NCBI RefSeq assembly: GCF_014268655.2
Contig: NZ_JABWQX020000009.1
Coordinates: 1-64,000, forward strand
Direction of reading: 5' to 3'
Origin: Pseudomonas marvdashtae
Lineage (GTDB): Bacteria > Pseudomonadota > Gammaproteobacteria > Pseudomonadales > Pseudomonadaceae
DNA length: 64,000 nt
The position numbers and the translations under genes are program-made. Numbering within the stretch: the stretch's first letter is position 1; each line of letters begins with the position of its first letter. The notes beneath the pieces were generated by a model. That model was not told the DNA's origin, did no database searches, and worked only from the letters and a program-made list of their open reading frames with translations. Positions 11,095-20,358 of this stretch are shown here, piece after piece.

Positions 11095-11985
11095 TCAGCC
11101 GATCGCCTGCAACTGCACGGCAAAACGTTCCGCCAGCCAACGCGCGGCTGGTCCCAAGGGTTCGTCGCGACGCCAGACCAGTTCCACCACCAACGCCGGC
11201 GGGGTCCATTCGCTGCTGAGTTCGACCATATCCCCCACGTAGGCCGGGTATTGCACAACATGCCGTGGCAACCACGCCCAGCCCAGGCCACACCTCAGCC
11301 ATTCGGCCAGCACATAAAAGCTGTCGGCCCGCCAGACCTGCGGGCTAGCCTGCTCACTGCCCGGATAAACGCTCGACTGGGTCGCCATCAACAACTGGCG
11401 GTGCCGGGCCATTTCCCGGCAGGTGACATAACCGTGATGCGCCAGTGGATGACTCCTTCCGCATACGGTGACCATCTCGACGCTGCCCAGTACCCGGCGT
11501 TCCAGCGCCTCGGGGATCTGGTCGTGGTAGAACAGCAGCCCGAGATCGGCGCGACGTTCCACCAGCTTGCGCGCCACATCGCCTTGGGCGGCGCTGGCCA
11601 GTTGCACTTCGAGCGTAGGAAATTGTTCGGCGAGTGCCGCCAGGCTGTCGATCACCGGTTGATAAGGCATGGCCTCGTCCTGAGCCAGGCGCAGCGACGC
11701 TTCCTGTCCGCGCATCAGCGCCAGGGCACGACCATTCAGGCGTTCACACTGGCGCAAGACTTCCCTGGCCTCTTCCAGCAGCGCCTCGCCAGCATCGGTG
11801 AGCCTGGGCTGGCGGCCACTGCTGCGCTCGAACAGGCTCACCCCCAAGTCGGCCTCCAACAACGCAATTGCGCTGCTGATGGCCGACTGGGCCTTGCGCT
11901 GGTCCCGGGCCACGGCGGAAAACGAGCGCTTCTCGGCGACTTCGACGAACAACCGCAGCTGCTCAAGATTCCATTGAACGTTCAT
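11095..11985 (-). CDS. LysR-family transcriptional regulator
   Basis: The product has 296 residues. The N-terminal winged helix-turn-helix (residues about 4-62: NLEQLRLFVEVAEKRSFSAVAR, then AQSAISSAIALLEADLGVSLFER) is typical of LysR. The C-terminal half is a periplasmic-binding-like effector domain. The ATG at 11985 gives MNVQWNLEQL. The frame stays open upstream to 12063, but that would run through the palindrome at 11991-12013. It is divergent from the SMR efflux gene and the intergenic space holds a 23-bp palindrome, so it probably regulates itself and that gene. The inducer is unknown. Confidence 0.88.
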   Translation of the reverse strand: MNVQWNLEQLRLFVEVAEKRSFSAVARDQRKAQSAISSAIALLEADLGVSLFERSSGRQPRLTDAGEALLEEAREVLRQCERLNGRALALMRGQEASLRLAQDEAMPYQPVIDSLAALAEQFPTLEVQLASAAQGDVARKLVERRADLGLLFYHDQIPEALERRVLGSVEMVTVCGRSHPLAHHGYVTCREMARHRQLLMATQSSVYPGSEQASPQVWRADSFYVLAEWLRCGLGWAWLPRHVVQYPAYVGDMVELSSEWTPPALVVELVWRRDEPLGPAARWLAERFAVQLQAIG

Positions 11986-11990
11986 GGTCG

Positions 11991-12013
11991 ACCTATCTCT
12001 ATTGCAGATAGGT
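11991..12013. promoter_or_regulatory. Probable LysR operator between the regulator and SMR gene
   Basis: ACCTATCT at 11991-11998 and AGATAGGT at 12006-12013 are perfect 8-bp inverted arms with a 7-base spacer. They contain the T-N11-A signature of LysR-type boxes. The site begins six bases from the LysR start codon and about 75 bases from the SMR start, as expected for an autoregulatory operator. Assignment to this LysR protein is inferred from position. Confidence 0.6.
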
Positions 12014-12087
12014 AATGACTTTACCGCATCTGCGCGATCTCTAAAATGGTCGCAACGAAACACGTAACAGTCAAAGAGGAACAGCCT

Positions 12088-12420
12088 ATGAACGCCTACT
12101 ACTACCTGGCCATCGCCATTTGCGCCGAAGTGATCGCCACCGTTTCAATGAAAGCGGTCAAAGGCCTGAGCACCCCGCTGCCCTTGCTGCTGGTCGTCGC
12201 CGGCTACGGCATCGCGTTCTGGATGCTGACGCTGGTGGTGCGCACCGTACCGGTGGGCGTGGCCTACGCGGTCTGGGCCGGGATGGGCATCGTCATGGTC
12301 AGCGTCGCGGCGCTGTTCATCTATGGGCAGAAACTGGACGTGCCGGCCATTCTGGGGATGGCGTTGATTGTGTTGGGAGTGGTGGTGATCCAGCTGTTTT
12401 CCAAGACCGCAGGGCACTGA
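12088..12420 (+). CDS. Small multidrug resistance (SMR/EmrE-type) efflux protein
   Basis: This is a 110-residue protein with four transmembrane helices. The essential membrane-embedded Glu is in the first helix (YYLAIAICAEVIATVSMKA; residue 14 as in EmrE), and the second and third helices carry PVGVAYAVWAGMG. It probably exports small cationic or lipophilic compounds with the proton gradient, working as a dimer. The start at 12088 is preceded by AGAGGAA. It is divergent from a LysR regulator with a shared palindromic operator, so it is probably inducible. Confidence 0.9.
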   Translation: MNAYYYLAIAICAEVIATVSMKAVKGLSTPLPLLLVVAGYGIAFWMLTLVVRTVPVGVAYAVWAGMGIVMVSVAALFIYGQKLDVPAILGMALIVLGVVVIQLFSKTAGH

Positions 12421-12421
12421 A

Positions 12422-12509
12422 GCAGCGCAAGCTCCAAGCTTTAAGCTGCGAGCAAAGCGATACCCTCTCGCTTGTAACTTGCAGCTTGAAGCTTGAAACT
12501 TGCCGCTTC
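12422..12509. repeat. Dispersed AGCTTGAAGCTTG-type intergenic repeat
   Basis: The stretch holds repeated AAGCTCCAAGCTTTAAGCTGCGAG on one side and CTTGCAGCTTGAAGCTTGAAACTTG on the other, forming an imperfect inverted repeat. A related element lies at 58760-58836. Such AGCTTGCAGCTT repeats are common between Pseudomonas genes. It ends just before the ribosome-binding site of the FAD oxidoreductase gene. Confidence 0.65.
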
Positions 12510-12529
12510 ATTTCCTCCGAGGTCGCTGC

Positions 12530-13705
12530 ATGCCATCCGTTATTTCCACCGACATCCTGATTGTCGGCGCCGGAGTCGCCGGCCTCTGGCTGAACGCGCG
12601 CTTGCGCCGCCTGGGATTTTCAACCGTGCTGGTGGAAAGCGCCAGCCTCGGCGGCGGGCAGAGTGTCAAATCCCAGGGCATCATCCATGGCGGCGCGAAG
12701 TACGCACTGCACGGAGCCCTGACCGGTGCCTCGGAAGCCATCGCCGACATGCCGCTGCGCTGGCGCGAGGCCTTGAAGGGCGACGGTGAGCTGGACCTGT
12801 CCGGCGTGCGTTTGTTGTCCGACGCCCATTACCTCTGGTCCCCTGGCACCTTGGCCGGCAATCTCACCAGTTTCTTCGCCAGCAAGGCCGTGCGCGGACG
12901 CGTCGACCAAGTCAAGGGCGAGCAACTGCCGCCAGCCCTGCAAGACAAGCGTTTCAAGGGCAAGGTCTATCGCCTGGCCGAGCTGGTGGTGGATGTCCCC
13001 AGCCTGATCGCACGCCTGGCGGAGTTGGCCGGCGACAGCCTGCTGGCCGGACAGCACATCGAGCCGTTGCGCAAAGAAAGCCAGTTGGTCGGACTGAAGG
13101 TCGATGATCGCGAGATCCGCGCCCAACGCATCGTGCTCAGCGCTGGAGGTGGCACCGCCAACCTGCTCGCCGCCCTGGGCCTTGACCAGCCAGCCATGCA
13201 GACCCGACCGCTGCACATGGTCCTGGCCAAGGGGCCGGGCCTCAAGCCGCTTTATGCCCATTGCCTGGGCGGCGGACCGAAGCCGCGCGTCACCGTGACC
13301 ACCCATCCGGCCGCCGATGGCCAGTGGGTCTGGTACTTGGGTGGCGATCTCGCTGAAGGCGATGCCGTCGCCCGTGAGCCCGCCGCGCAGATTGCCGTGG
13401 CCCAGAAAGAGCTCGGCCAGTTGCTGCCGTGGATCGACCTCAGCACCGCGCAATGGGCAACGTTGCGAGTCGAACGCGCCGAACCGCTGCAATCGGGCCT
13501 GACCCGACCGGACAACGCCTTTCTCGCCGAACAGGATCGCCTGCTGGTGGGCTGGCCGACCAAGCTGGCCCTGGCCCCGGATTTCGCTGATCGGGTGATT
13601 ACCGCGCTGCAACGCGATGGCATCCAACCCAGCCACCCCGCCCCGCTCCCGGAGCTGCCAAAGCCCCCGATGGGCATACCCGCGTGGGAGCAATTGCTGC
13701 CATGA
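12530..13705 (+). CDS. FAD-dependent oxidoreductase (DAO family)
   Basis: This 391-residue flavoprotein has an N-terminal Rossmann motif (DILIVGAGVAGLWLNARL, then VLVE) and a later SAGGGTANLLAALG segment typical of the DAO/GlpD-like fold. The ATG at 12530 has TCCGAGGT upstream and places the dinucleotide fold at residues 8-25. An in-frame start at 12500 would put it in the repeat. Its stop overlaps the start of the aldo/keto reductase gene (ATGA), so the two are co-translated. The substrate is unknown. The gene pair is conserved in Pseudomonas beside waaA and hldE. Confidence 0.82.
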   Translation: MPSVISTDILIVGAGVAGLWLNARLRRLGFSTVLVESASLGGGQSVKSQGIIHGGAKYALHGALTGASEAIADMPLRWREALKGDGELDLSGVRLLSDAHYLWSPGTLAGNLTSFFASKAVRGRVDQVKGEQLPPALQDKRFKGKVYRLAELVVDVPSLIARLAELAGDSLLAGQHIEPLRKESQLVGLKVDDREIRAQRIVLSAGGGTANLLAALGLDQPAMQTRPLHMVLAKGPGLKPLYAHCLGGGPKPRVTVTTHPAADGQWVWYLGGDLAEGDAVAREPAAQIAVAQKELGQLLPWIDLSTAQWATLRVERAEPLQSGLTRPDNAFLAEQDRLLVGWPTKLALAPDFADRVITALQRDGIQPSHPAPLPELPKPPMGIPAWEQLLP

Positions 13706-14514
13706 GCCAACCGACACTGCACGACCTGCGTCGTCCGCTGGGCCATAACGGCCCGATGGTTTCGCCCCTGGGCCTGGGCACGGTCAAGCTCGGACGCGAC
13801 CAAGGCGTCAAATACCCAAATGGCTTCCGAATCCCGGATGACAGCGAAGCGGGCATGTTGCTCAAGCTGGCGCGCGACCTTGGTATCAACCTGATCGATA
13901 CCGCGCCGGCCTATGGCCGCAGCGAAGAACGTCTTGGGCCGCTGCTGCGCGGCCAGCGTCGCGACTGGGTGATCGTCAGCAAGGTCGGCGAAGAGTTCAG
14001 CGACGGCCAATCGCGCCATGACTTCAGCGCGGCCCATACGCGGTTCTCGGTAGAGCGCAGCCTCAAGCGCCTGGAAACCGAGTATATCGATCTGGTGCTG
14101 GTGCACTCGGACGGCAATGACCTGGCGATTCTCAACGACAGCGAAGTCTACCCAACCCTGGCGGCGCTCAAGCGCGAGGGCAAGATCGGCGGCTACGGGT
14201 TTTCCGGCAAGACCGTGGACGGTGGTTTGAAAGCCTTGGAGCAAGGCGACTGCGCGATGGTCACCTACAATCTGAACGAACGAAGCGAAAAGGCTGTCAT
14301 TGACTACGCCAGCGAGCACGGCAAGGCGATCCTGGTGAAAAAAGCCCTGGCCAGCGGTCACGTGTGCCTGAGCCCCGGGGAGGACCCGGTTCGGGCGAGC
14401 TTCGAACTGTTGTTTGAGCACCCGGGGGTTGCCAGTGCTATTGTCGGCACGATTGATCCGCTGCACCTCGCCCATAACGTCGCGACCGTAGCCCGCGTCC
14501 TGCGTCAAAACTGA
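13702..14514 (+). CDS. Aldo/keto reductase
   Basis: The 270-residue product is a TIM-barrel NAD(P)H-dependent oxidoreductase. The AKR catalytic residues are visible: Asp and Tyr in NLIDTAPAYGRSEERLG, Lys in WVIVSKVGEE and His in LVLVHSDGND. The start at 13702 overlaps the upstream flavoprotein stop as ATGA, which indicates translational coupling. The protein is shorter than many AKRs (about 300 or more) but complete from PLGLGTVKLGRD to IVGTIDPLHLAHNV. The substrate is not evident. Confidence 0.87.
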   Translation: MSQPTLHDLRRPLGHNGPMVSPLGLGTVKLGRDQGVKYPNGFRIPDDSEAGMLLKLARDLGINLIDTAPAYGRSEERLGPLLRGQRRDWVIVSKVGEEFSDGQSRHDFSAAHTRFSVERSLKRLETEYIDLVLVHSDGNDLAILNDSEVYPTLAALKREGKIGGYGFSGKTVDGGLKALEQGDCAMVTYNLNERSEKAVIDYASEHGKAILVKKALASGHVCLSPGEDPVRASFELLFEHPGVASAIVGTIDPLHLAHNVATVARVLRQN

Positions 14515-14548
14515 AGCCGCCTCGCGCGGCCATAAGGAAGGAGCCGAC

Positions 14549-15514
14549 ATGCCGCGTACGCTCATCAGAAAGAACCCGAGCAACTTCAAGACCCTGCCCC
14601 TTTTCGTCGAAGCAACGCCTGAAGGCCTGACGTACCAGAGCGTGGGGATGCCGCTCAATTTCGCCCAGACCTTGCAACGCCGCAAACCCGTCACCGTGGA
14701 CGACGCCGAGCGTTTTACCCTGGAGCTGGCGAACCTCGGCGTCTCGGTGCGCCTGACCCTGCATTGGCAAAATCGCGATTATTGGGTACTCGTGCGTCAA
14801 CGCCGCCAGGATCGCGGCGATGTGGTCCTCAAGTTGATTTCTGGTTACGTTCCGGCCCATGAATTGAACCTGCCGCTGCTTACCGCCATCAACGAAATTG
14901 CCGAAGAATGCCTGCTGGAAACCCCTGAGGGCTGGCTCGGCGGACGTTTCAACGACACTTGGTTGCCCGCGCCGTATTCAAGCGCCCTGCATTACCGTGA
15001 AGCCTTGCCGTTCCGCCTGGCTCCGCTCTCCGGTTCGGCCCGCCCAGTGCGTTGTGCCAATCTGCAATTGATCGAACGCCCGAGGGCCTACGTGCATTTG
15101 CCTACGGCATCGCTGCAGCTGATTTATGACTTGCGCCTGGACGTGCCCAAGGAAGCCAAATCCCTGAGCCTGTTTCATGTCGATGAACGCCTGGAAGGCG
15201 ACCAACTGGTGGCGCGCCTGGATCGCAAGCGTCCCGACCTTTACCTGATGCCGCTGCTGGACGGACAACCGCTGCCTGAGCTGTACACGCTGAAGAAGGA
15301 TCAACTGTACCCAGCCAGCACCCGCGGCTTGTACCTGGCGGAGAGCTTCGCCCGGCAGGACGGGTGGCTGGTGCGCGATGAGCGGATTCGCTGGAAGGAT
15401 TGGCTGCGACAACAAGGGCTGACACCGCTCGGGAAGGAGTCCGGGCTGACCCGTCTGAAGGGCAAGGCCCGGCAGTTGCTCAAGAAGATCGTGCCGAGCA
15501 AGGTGGTGCGTTAG
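14549..15514 (+). CDS. Conserved Pseudomonas protein of unknown function
   Basis: This 321-residue soluble protein has no signal peptide, helix or catalytic motif that I recognise. It starts MPRTLIRKNPSNFKTLPLFV with GAAGGAG upstream, 34 bases after the aldo/keto reductase. It ends with a strongly basic tail (RLKGKARQLLKKIVPSKVVR). The middle part (NEIAEECLLETPEGWLGGRFNDTW) suggests a globular enzyme-like core. Codon use matches its neighbours. It is probably the third gene of the oxidoreductase operon. I recall this gene being called a metal ABC transporter ATPase in databases, but no Walker motifs are visible, so I do not use that name. Confidence 0.8.
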   Translation: MPRTLIRKNPSNFKTLPLFVEATPEGLTYQSVGMPLNFAQTLQRRKPVTVDDAERFTLELANLGVSVRLTLHWQNRDYWVLVRQRRQDRGDVVLKLISGYVPAHELNLPLLTAINEIAEECLLETPEGWLGGRFNDTWLPAPYSSALHYREALPFRLAPLSGSARPVRCANLQLIERPRAYVHLPTASLQLIYDLRLDVPKEAKSLSLFHVDERLEGDQLVARLDRKRPDLYLMPLLDGQPLPELYTLKKDQLYPASTRGLYLAESFARQDGWLVRDERIRWKDWLRQQGLTPLGKESGLTRLKGKARQLLKKIVPSKVVR

Positions 15515-15537
15515 TCACAGCGATCTGAAAATGCTCT

Positions 15538-15629
15538 TGTGGCGAGGGAGCTTGCTCCCGCTGGGTTGCGCAGCGACCCCATTTTTATGGGCGCTGCGCA
15601 CCCAAGCGGGAGCAAGCTCCCTCGCCACG
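15538..15629. repeat. REPIN element
   Basis: TTGTGGCGAGGGAGCTTGCTC at the left and GAGCAAGCTCCCTCGCCAC at the right are inverted REP ends. They enclose CGCTGGGTTGCGCAGCGACCCC...GGGCGCTGCGCACCC, which can also pair. The element lies between the convergent unknown gene and hldE. Confidence 0.85.
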
Positions 15630-15669
15630 AAAGCTCCCCAGCCACAGGAGCTGGCTCTTGCGCAAAGGC

Positions 15670-17091
15670 TCAGTTATTACGGATCTTTTCCACAATCGCC
15701 GTCGTTGAGCTGTTTTCCACCAGCCCCAACACCTTCACCGTGCCGCCATAGGCCGCGACGATATCGGCGCCCACGACCTGGTCGATCCCGTAATCGCCGC
15801 CCTTGACCAGCACATCCGGCTTGACCTGGCGCAGCAGATTTTCCGGCGTGCCTTCGCTGAAGCAGATCACCCAGTCCACCGCGCCAAGGCCGGCCAGGAC
15901 CGCCATGCGTCGGTCGACACTGTTGATCGGACGACCCGGCCCTTTCAGGCGGCTCACCGAAGCATCGTCATTGACCGCGACGATCAAGCGATCGCCCTGG
16001 GCCCTGGCCTGCTCAAGGTAGGTCACGTGGCCAGCATGCAGGATGTCGAAGCAACCGTTGGTGAAGACGATTCGCTCGTTGTGCGCACGCGCATCGTCGA
16101 CGGCCAACAGCAATTGCTCCAGCCCCAACACGCCGCGCTCGGAACCCTCTTCGCGCTGGATGGCGCGACGCAGCTCCGGAGCGCTGATGGCCGCAGTACC
16201 GAGCTTGCCGACGACGATACCCGCCGCCAGGTTCGCCAGGGCGACCGCGTGGGGCAGTTCCTCGCCAGCAGCGATTGCAGCGGCCAGGGTGGAAATTACC
16301 GTGTCGCCGGCACCCGTCACGTCGAACACTTCACGGGCACGGGCTGGCAGGTGCAAGGCCGGATGATCTGGACGTAACAGGGTCATGCCGTGCTCGCCCC
16401 GGGTGACCAGCAGCGCACCGAGCTCAAGGTCGTGCATCAGCTGCGCGCCTTTGCTCACCAATTCATGCTCATCCGCGCAACCACCGACGATGGTTTCGAA
16501 CTCGCTGAGGTTCGGGGTAATCAGGCTCGCACCACGGTAGATGGAAAAATCCTTGCCCTTGGGGTCGGCCAGGACCGGAATGCCACGGGCACGGGCGGCC
16601 TGGATCAGCACTTGATGGTTTTTCAATGCGCCTTTGCCGTAGTCCGACAACACCAGCACCTTGATGCCTTCGAGCAGCTTGTCGACCTCCGCGCCAAGGG
16701 ACAGGGGATCGGTGGCGAACGGCTCTTCGAAATCGATCCGCAACAGTTGTTGGTGACGGCTGATGACCCGCAGCTTGACGATGGTCGGCTGATGCGCGAT
16801 GCGCTGGAATATCGCCCGCACGCCGGCACCTTCCAGGCTGTTGGCCAGGCTGTCGGCAGCTTCGTCGTCACCGGTCACGCCCACCAGGGAGGCCGGCGCG
16901 CCGAGGGCGGCGATGTTCAAGGCAACGTTGGCGGCACCGCCGGGACGATCCTCGATGTGCTCGACCCTGACCACCGGAACCGGCGCCTCGGGGGAAATCC
17001 GTGATGTACCGCCATGCCAGTAGCGGTCGAGCATGACATCGCCGACCACCAATACAGGGGCTTGATCGAATCGCGGCATGGACAACTTCAT
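15670..17091 (-). CDS. hldE: Bifunctional heptose-7-phosphate kinase / heptose-1-phosphate adenylyltransferase HldE
   Basis: HldE makes ADP-heptose for the LPS inner core by two steps. The N-terminal ribokinase-type domain (residues about 1-315) shows GDVMLDRYWHG, RPGGAANVALN and the catalytic EVFDVTGAGDTV. The C-terminal nucleotidyltransferase domain (about 340-474) has TNGCFDILHAGHVTYLEQA with the HxGH motif. The ATG at 17091 follows GGATGC and gives the typical 474 residues; a start six codons upstream is less likely. It lies downstream of msbA on the same strand. Confidence 0.96.
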   Translation of the reverse strand: MKLSMPRFDQAPVLVVGDVMLDRYWHGGTSRISPEAPVPVVRVEHIEDRPGGAANVALNIAALGAPASLVGVTGDDEAADSLANSLEGAGVRAIFQRIAHQPTIVKLRVISRHQQLLRIDFEEPFATDPLSLGAEVDKLLEGIKVLVLSDYGKGALKNHQVLIQAARARGIPVLADPKGKDFSIYRGASLITPNLSEFETIVGGCADEHELVSKGAQLMHDLELGALLVTRGEHGMTLLRPDHPALHLPARAREVFDVTGAGDTVISTLAAAIAAGEELPHAVALANLAAGIVVGKLGTAAISAPELRRAIQREEGSERGVLGLEQLLLAVDDARAHNERIVFTNGCFDILHAGHVTYLEQARAQGDRLIVAVNDDASVSRLKGPGRPINSVDRRMAVLAGLGAVDWVICFSEGTPENLLRQVKPDVLVKGGDYGIDQVVGADIVAAYGGTVKVLGLVENSSTTAIVEKIRNN

Positions 17092-17258
17092 GGAGCATCC
17101 CACATACAAAATGAACAGGGCCGCGATATTAGCACAGGGTTGAGAAAGGCTCGTCCATGGCTGTGACGCGAAGCGCTGCCCCTTTGTGGCTCCTGCGGCA
17201 GCGCAGTTATCTGCTCGCAGGCCCGGGGCAGCTCAACCTCTTGCAGCACGTCCTGGAT

Positions 17259-19064
17259 TCAGGCGATGTCCTGCGAGGGGGCATCCAGCCCCATGGCGTG
17301 GAGACGAGCGTAATAGCCGTTCTGCGCGAGGAGTTCGCCGTGGGTGCCGCGCTCCACGATACGCCCCTGGTCCATGACCAGGATCAGGTCGGCTTTTTCG
17401 ATCGTCGACAAGCGGTGAGCGATGACCAGGGTCGTGCGGCCCTTCATGACCTGATCCAGCGCGGCCTGGATATGCCGCTCGGACTCGGTGTCCAGCGCTG
17501 AGGTGGCCTCGTCGAGAATCAACAACGGCGCGTTTTTCAGCAAGGCCCGGGCAATTGCCAGGCGCTGGCGCTGGCCGCCGGACAACAGCACACCGTTCTC
17601 ACCCACCTCGGTGTCGAGGCCTTGAGGGAGCTGCGCGATGAAGTCCATGGCGTAGGCGTCCTGGGCGGCTTTTTCGATATCGGCCCGGGGTGCTCCGGCC
17701 AGGTCGCCATAGGCGATATTGTTGGCCACGGTGTCATTGAAGAGTGTGACGTGCTGGGTCACCTGGGCGACGTGGCGACGCAAATTACGCAGTCGATAGT
17801 CTTCGATCTCCACATCGTCGAGCAGGATCTGACCCATGTCGTGATGATAGAAACGCGGGATGAGGCTGGCCAGGGTGGACTTGCCGCTGCCCGAGCGTCC
17901 AACCAAGGCGATCATCTGCCCGGGAGCTGCGGTAAAGCTGATGTCCTTGAGCACTTCCCGATCGGAGCCGGGGTAGGTAAAGCTCAGGTTGCGTACATCG
18001 AGACGGCCACTGACGCGTTCCTGCTCTACCGTCCCGTTGTCGACCTCAGGCTCGACGTCCAGTTGTTCGAAGATGCTTTCGGCACCCGCCACCCCTTTCT
18101 GGATGGTAGAGCTGACCTCGGAGAGCTGGCGAATCGGCTTGGGCAACAAACCCGCCGCAGTGATGTAGGCGACCAGGTCGCCAGCCGTGGCGTCGCCGCG
18201 CAGGAACAGCACCAGAAACATCAGGGCCGCCATGGCGGTGTAGATCACCAACTGCAGCATCGGCGTATAAACCGCGCCGGTGCGCGTCATGCGCAGTTGC
18301 TTGTCGGTATTGCCCTGGCTGGCGCTGGCAAAGCGCTGTTCTTCGTAGGCCTCGCCACCGAAGCTGCGCACTACGCGATAGCCCTGGATGGTCTCGGAGG
18401 CGACGTGGGTCACGTCGCCCATGGCCACCTGGATCTTTTTGCTTTGCTTGCGGAATTTCTTGCTGGTACTGCTGACCATCACCGCGATCAGCGGCAGGAT
18501 CGCCAGCATCACCAGGGTCAGCTTCCAGTTCATCCACACCAGGTAGGCAAAGAGAAACACCACGGTGAGGCCTTCGCGGATCACCACTTTGATCGCATCG
18601 GTGGCAGCGCCGGTGACCATGGTCACGTTGAACGTGATCCGGGAAATCAGGTGGCCGGAATTGTGGGTGTCGAAGTAGCGGTTGGGCAGGACCAGTAGCT
18701 TGTTGAACAACTCGACCCGCAGGTCATGCACCAACCCCAGCGAGACCCTCGCCAGATAGTAGTTACCCAGGAATGAGCCCAGGCCCTGCCAGGCCGCGAT
18801 CAGAATGATCAACAGCGGCACGGCCATCAGCAGCTTCAAGTCCTGAAGGTACGGCACGGTAGGAAAAAGCACCGCATCGGGATTGCTCAAGCCATCGACG
18901 AAATACTTGAGAATCCCGGCCAGCATGGGCTGGGTGGATGCAAAGATCACGAAACCCACGATACTCAGCAGGAAAATGCCCACGTAGGGTCTGACGTATC
19001 CCAGCAGCCTGAAATAGATTTTCAGGCTGGAATCCTGTTCCGCTTTGGGCGGTGCGTCACTCAT
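17259..19064 (-). CDS. msbA: Lipid A export ABC transporter MsbA (ATP-binding/permease)
   Basis: This homodimeric ABC exporter flips lipid A-core across the inner membrane. The N-terminal half has six membrane helices. The C-terminal half carries Walker A GRSGSGKS (near residue 390), signature LSGGQRQR, Walker B LLILDEATSALD and the switch His in VIAHRLST. I chose the ATG at 19064 (MSDAPPKAEQDSSLKIYFRLL, 601 residues). An in-frame GTG at 19076 would add four residues. It starts just after waaL ends and precedes hldE. Confidence 0.95.
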   Translation of the reverse strand: MSDAPPKAEQDSSLKIYFRLLGYVRPYVGIFLLSIVGFVIFASTQPMLAGILKYFVDGLSNPDAVLFPTVPYLQDLKLLMAVPLLIILIAAWQGLGSFLGNYYLARVSLGLVHDLRVELFNKLLVLPNRYFDTHNSGHLISRITFNVTMVTGAATDAIKVVIREGLTVVFLFAYLVWMNWKLTLVMLAILPLIAVMVSSTSKKFRKQSKKIQVAMGDVTHVASETIQGYRVVRSFGGEAYEEQRFASASQGNTDKQLRMTRTGAVYTPMLQLVIYTAMAALMFLVLFLRGDATAGDLVAYITAAGLLPKPIRQLSEVSSTIQKGVAGAESIFEQLDVEPEVDNGTVEQERVSGRLDVRNLSFTYPGSDREVLKDISFTAAPGQMIALVGRSGSGKSTLASLIPRFYHHDMGQILLDDVEIEDYRLRNLRRHVAQVTQHVTLFNDTVANNIAYGDLAGAPRADIEKAAQDAYAMDFIAQLPQGLDTEVGENGVLLSGGQRQRLAIARALLKNAPLLILDEATSALDTESERHIQAALDQVMKGRTTLVIAHRLSTIEKADLILVMDQGRIVERGTHGELLAQNGYYARLHAMGLDAPSQDIA

Positions 19065-19079
19065 CGTCGAGCTCACTGG

Positions 19080-20252
19080 TTAGGAAGAGCGCGGGATTTT
19101 ATCACAGCCACCGGGCTTGGCCCGCGCCCAGGCCAAAACACTGGCCAGGCCGATCGGCAACCAGCTGATGAACCATTCGGCGCGGGGAGTCCCCGTCAGG
19201 CTCGCGGCGTCGAATTGCATCGCCAGGAACGAAAACACCCACATGCCCAATACGCCTCGGCCCAGCACGGTGTCCCGGGCACGCCAGGCCTCGCGCAGCA
19301 CCGCGAACCAGACAACGCACCACAGCAACAGCCCCGGCAGGCCCAACTGAATGGCAACATGGCTGAACAGATTATGAGCATGGTCAAAAAAACGACCGTT
19401 AACGGGGACGCGATAATCCCCCGCCAATCCAAGACCGCCCCAAGGACGCTCGCCAATCATGTGCATGCTCGACATGAAAATCTCAGGACGATAGGAGGCA
19501 CCACGGGCCATCACCAAGGGTTCCAGCAGCCAGAACGTCAGCATCGCCAGCACCAGGGCCGTAGCGGCTATCACGCGGGTACGCCCGTCCCGGCAATAAA
19601 GCGGCATGGCCAGTACGCTGAGCAACAAGGCCAGCGCCGCGCCGCGGCTCTGACTCATCACCACAAATAACCCCAGCAGTGCCAGGGCCACCGCCCAGAG
19701 AACCTGGAGCCCGATACGACGCGGCACCCAGTGCAGCATCCAGATCGCCGCCAAGCCAATCACGTATCCACCCAGGATCGGATGCGACAATTCACCCAGC
19801 CCTTCGAGACGCGCCACCCAGCGATGATCCTGGATAATGTAGAACTGAACGATGGCCATCAGGGCCGTCAGGGCCAGCCCCAATCCGCCCCACTGCATGA
19901 CACGGATCACGCGCTCCGGCTGGCCATTGGCGAAAATCGGGAAGAACAACAGGAACACCAGGATGTAGAGCAGCCGCTTGGCTTCGCGGGCGGGCTCCGG
20001 CGCCTCGGCCCAGAGCAGCGTCACCAGCGCCCACGCCATCAATGCCAACAGCGCCCCATAAATCAAGCGTTGGGCCCGCCACAGCTCCACCAACCTGTGG
20101 CGCGCCGGCCAGGCAAACAGGATCGCCGGCAACCAGACCAAAGCGATCAACCCTTGCTGATAAACCTTATTGGTGGGTGCCAAGGCTATCGCCAACAAAA
20201 ACCAAAACAAGCCAAGGGCCATCCAGCCCTGCGCCCAACGTGTTGCTTGCAT
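19080..20252 (-). CDS. waaL: O-antigen ligase WaaL
   Basis: This 390-residue polytopic membrane protein of the Wzy_C/O-antigen ligase family has about eleven hydrophobic helices. The periplasmic loop includes RPWGGLGLAGDYRVPVNGRFFDHAHNLF; His291/His293 fall in the motif equivalent to the catalytic His of WaaL ligases. QSRGAALALLLS resembles the conserved Arg-containing loop. WaaL joins undecaprenyl-linked O-antigen to lipid A-core on the periplasmic face. It is followed within about 15 bases by msbA, consistent with one operon. Confidence 0.88.
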   Translation of the reverse strand: MQATRWAQGWMALGLFWFLLAIALAPTNKVYQQGLIALVWLPAILFAWPARHRLVELWRAQRLIYGALLALMAWALVTLLWAEAPEPAREAKRLLYILVFLLFFPIFANGQPERVIRVMQWGGLGLALTALMAIVQFYIIQDHRWVARLEGLGELSHPILGGYVIGLAAIWMLHWVPRRIGLQVLWAVALALLGLFVVMSQSRGAALALLLSVLAMPLYCRDGRTRVIAATALVLAMLTFWLLEPLVMARGASYRPEIFMSSMHMIGERPWGGLGLAGDYRVPVNGRFFDHAHNLFSHVAIQLGLPGLLLWCVVWFAVLREAWRARDTVLGRGVLGMWVFSFLAMQFDAASLTGTPRAEWFISWLPIGLASVLAWARAKPGGCDKIPRSS

Positions 20253-20358
20253 CTAACGCTCCTAAACGGTGTACCAGCCAAACCGGCATGGTGAAAACAA
20301 AAACTTTTGGGCATCATGGCCCGCCACGGCACCGTTCTTTCAACAAGGTTTCCCTACG

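Noticed and set aside
17092..17258. Possible gene or element between hldE and msbA
   Set aside because: Only short, weak inverted repeats are visible; I cannot support a feature.
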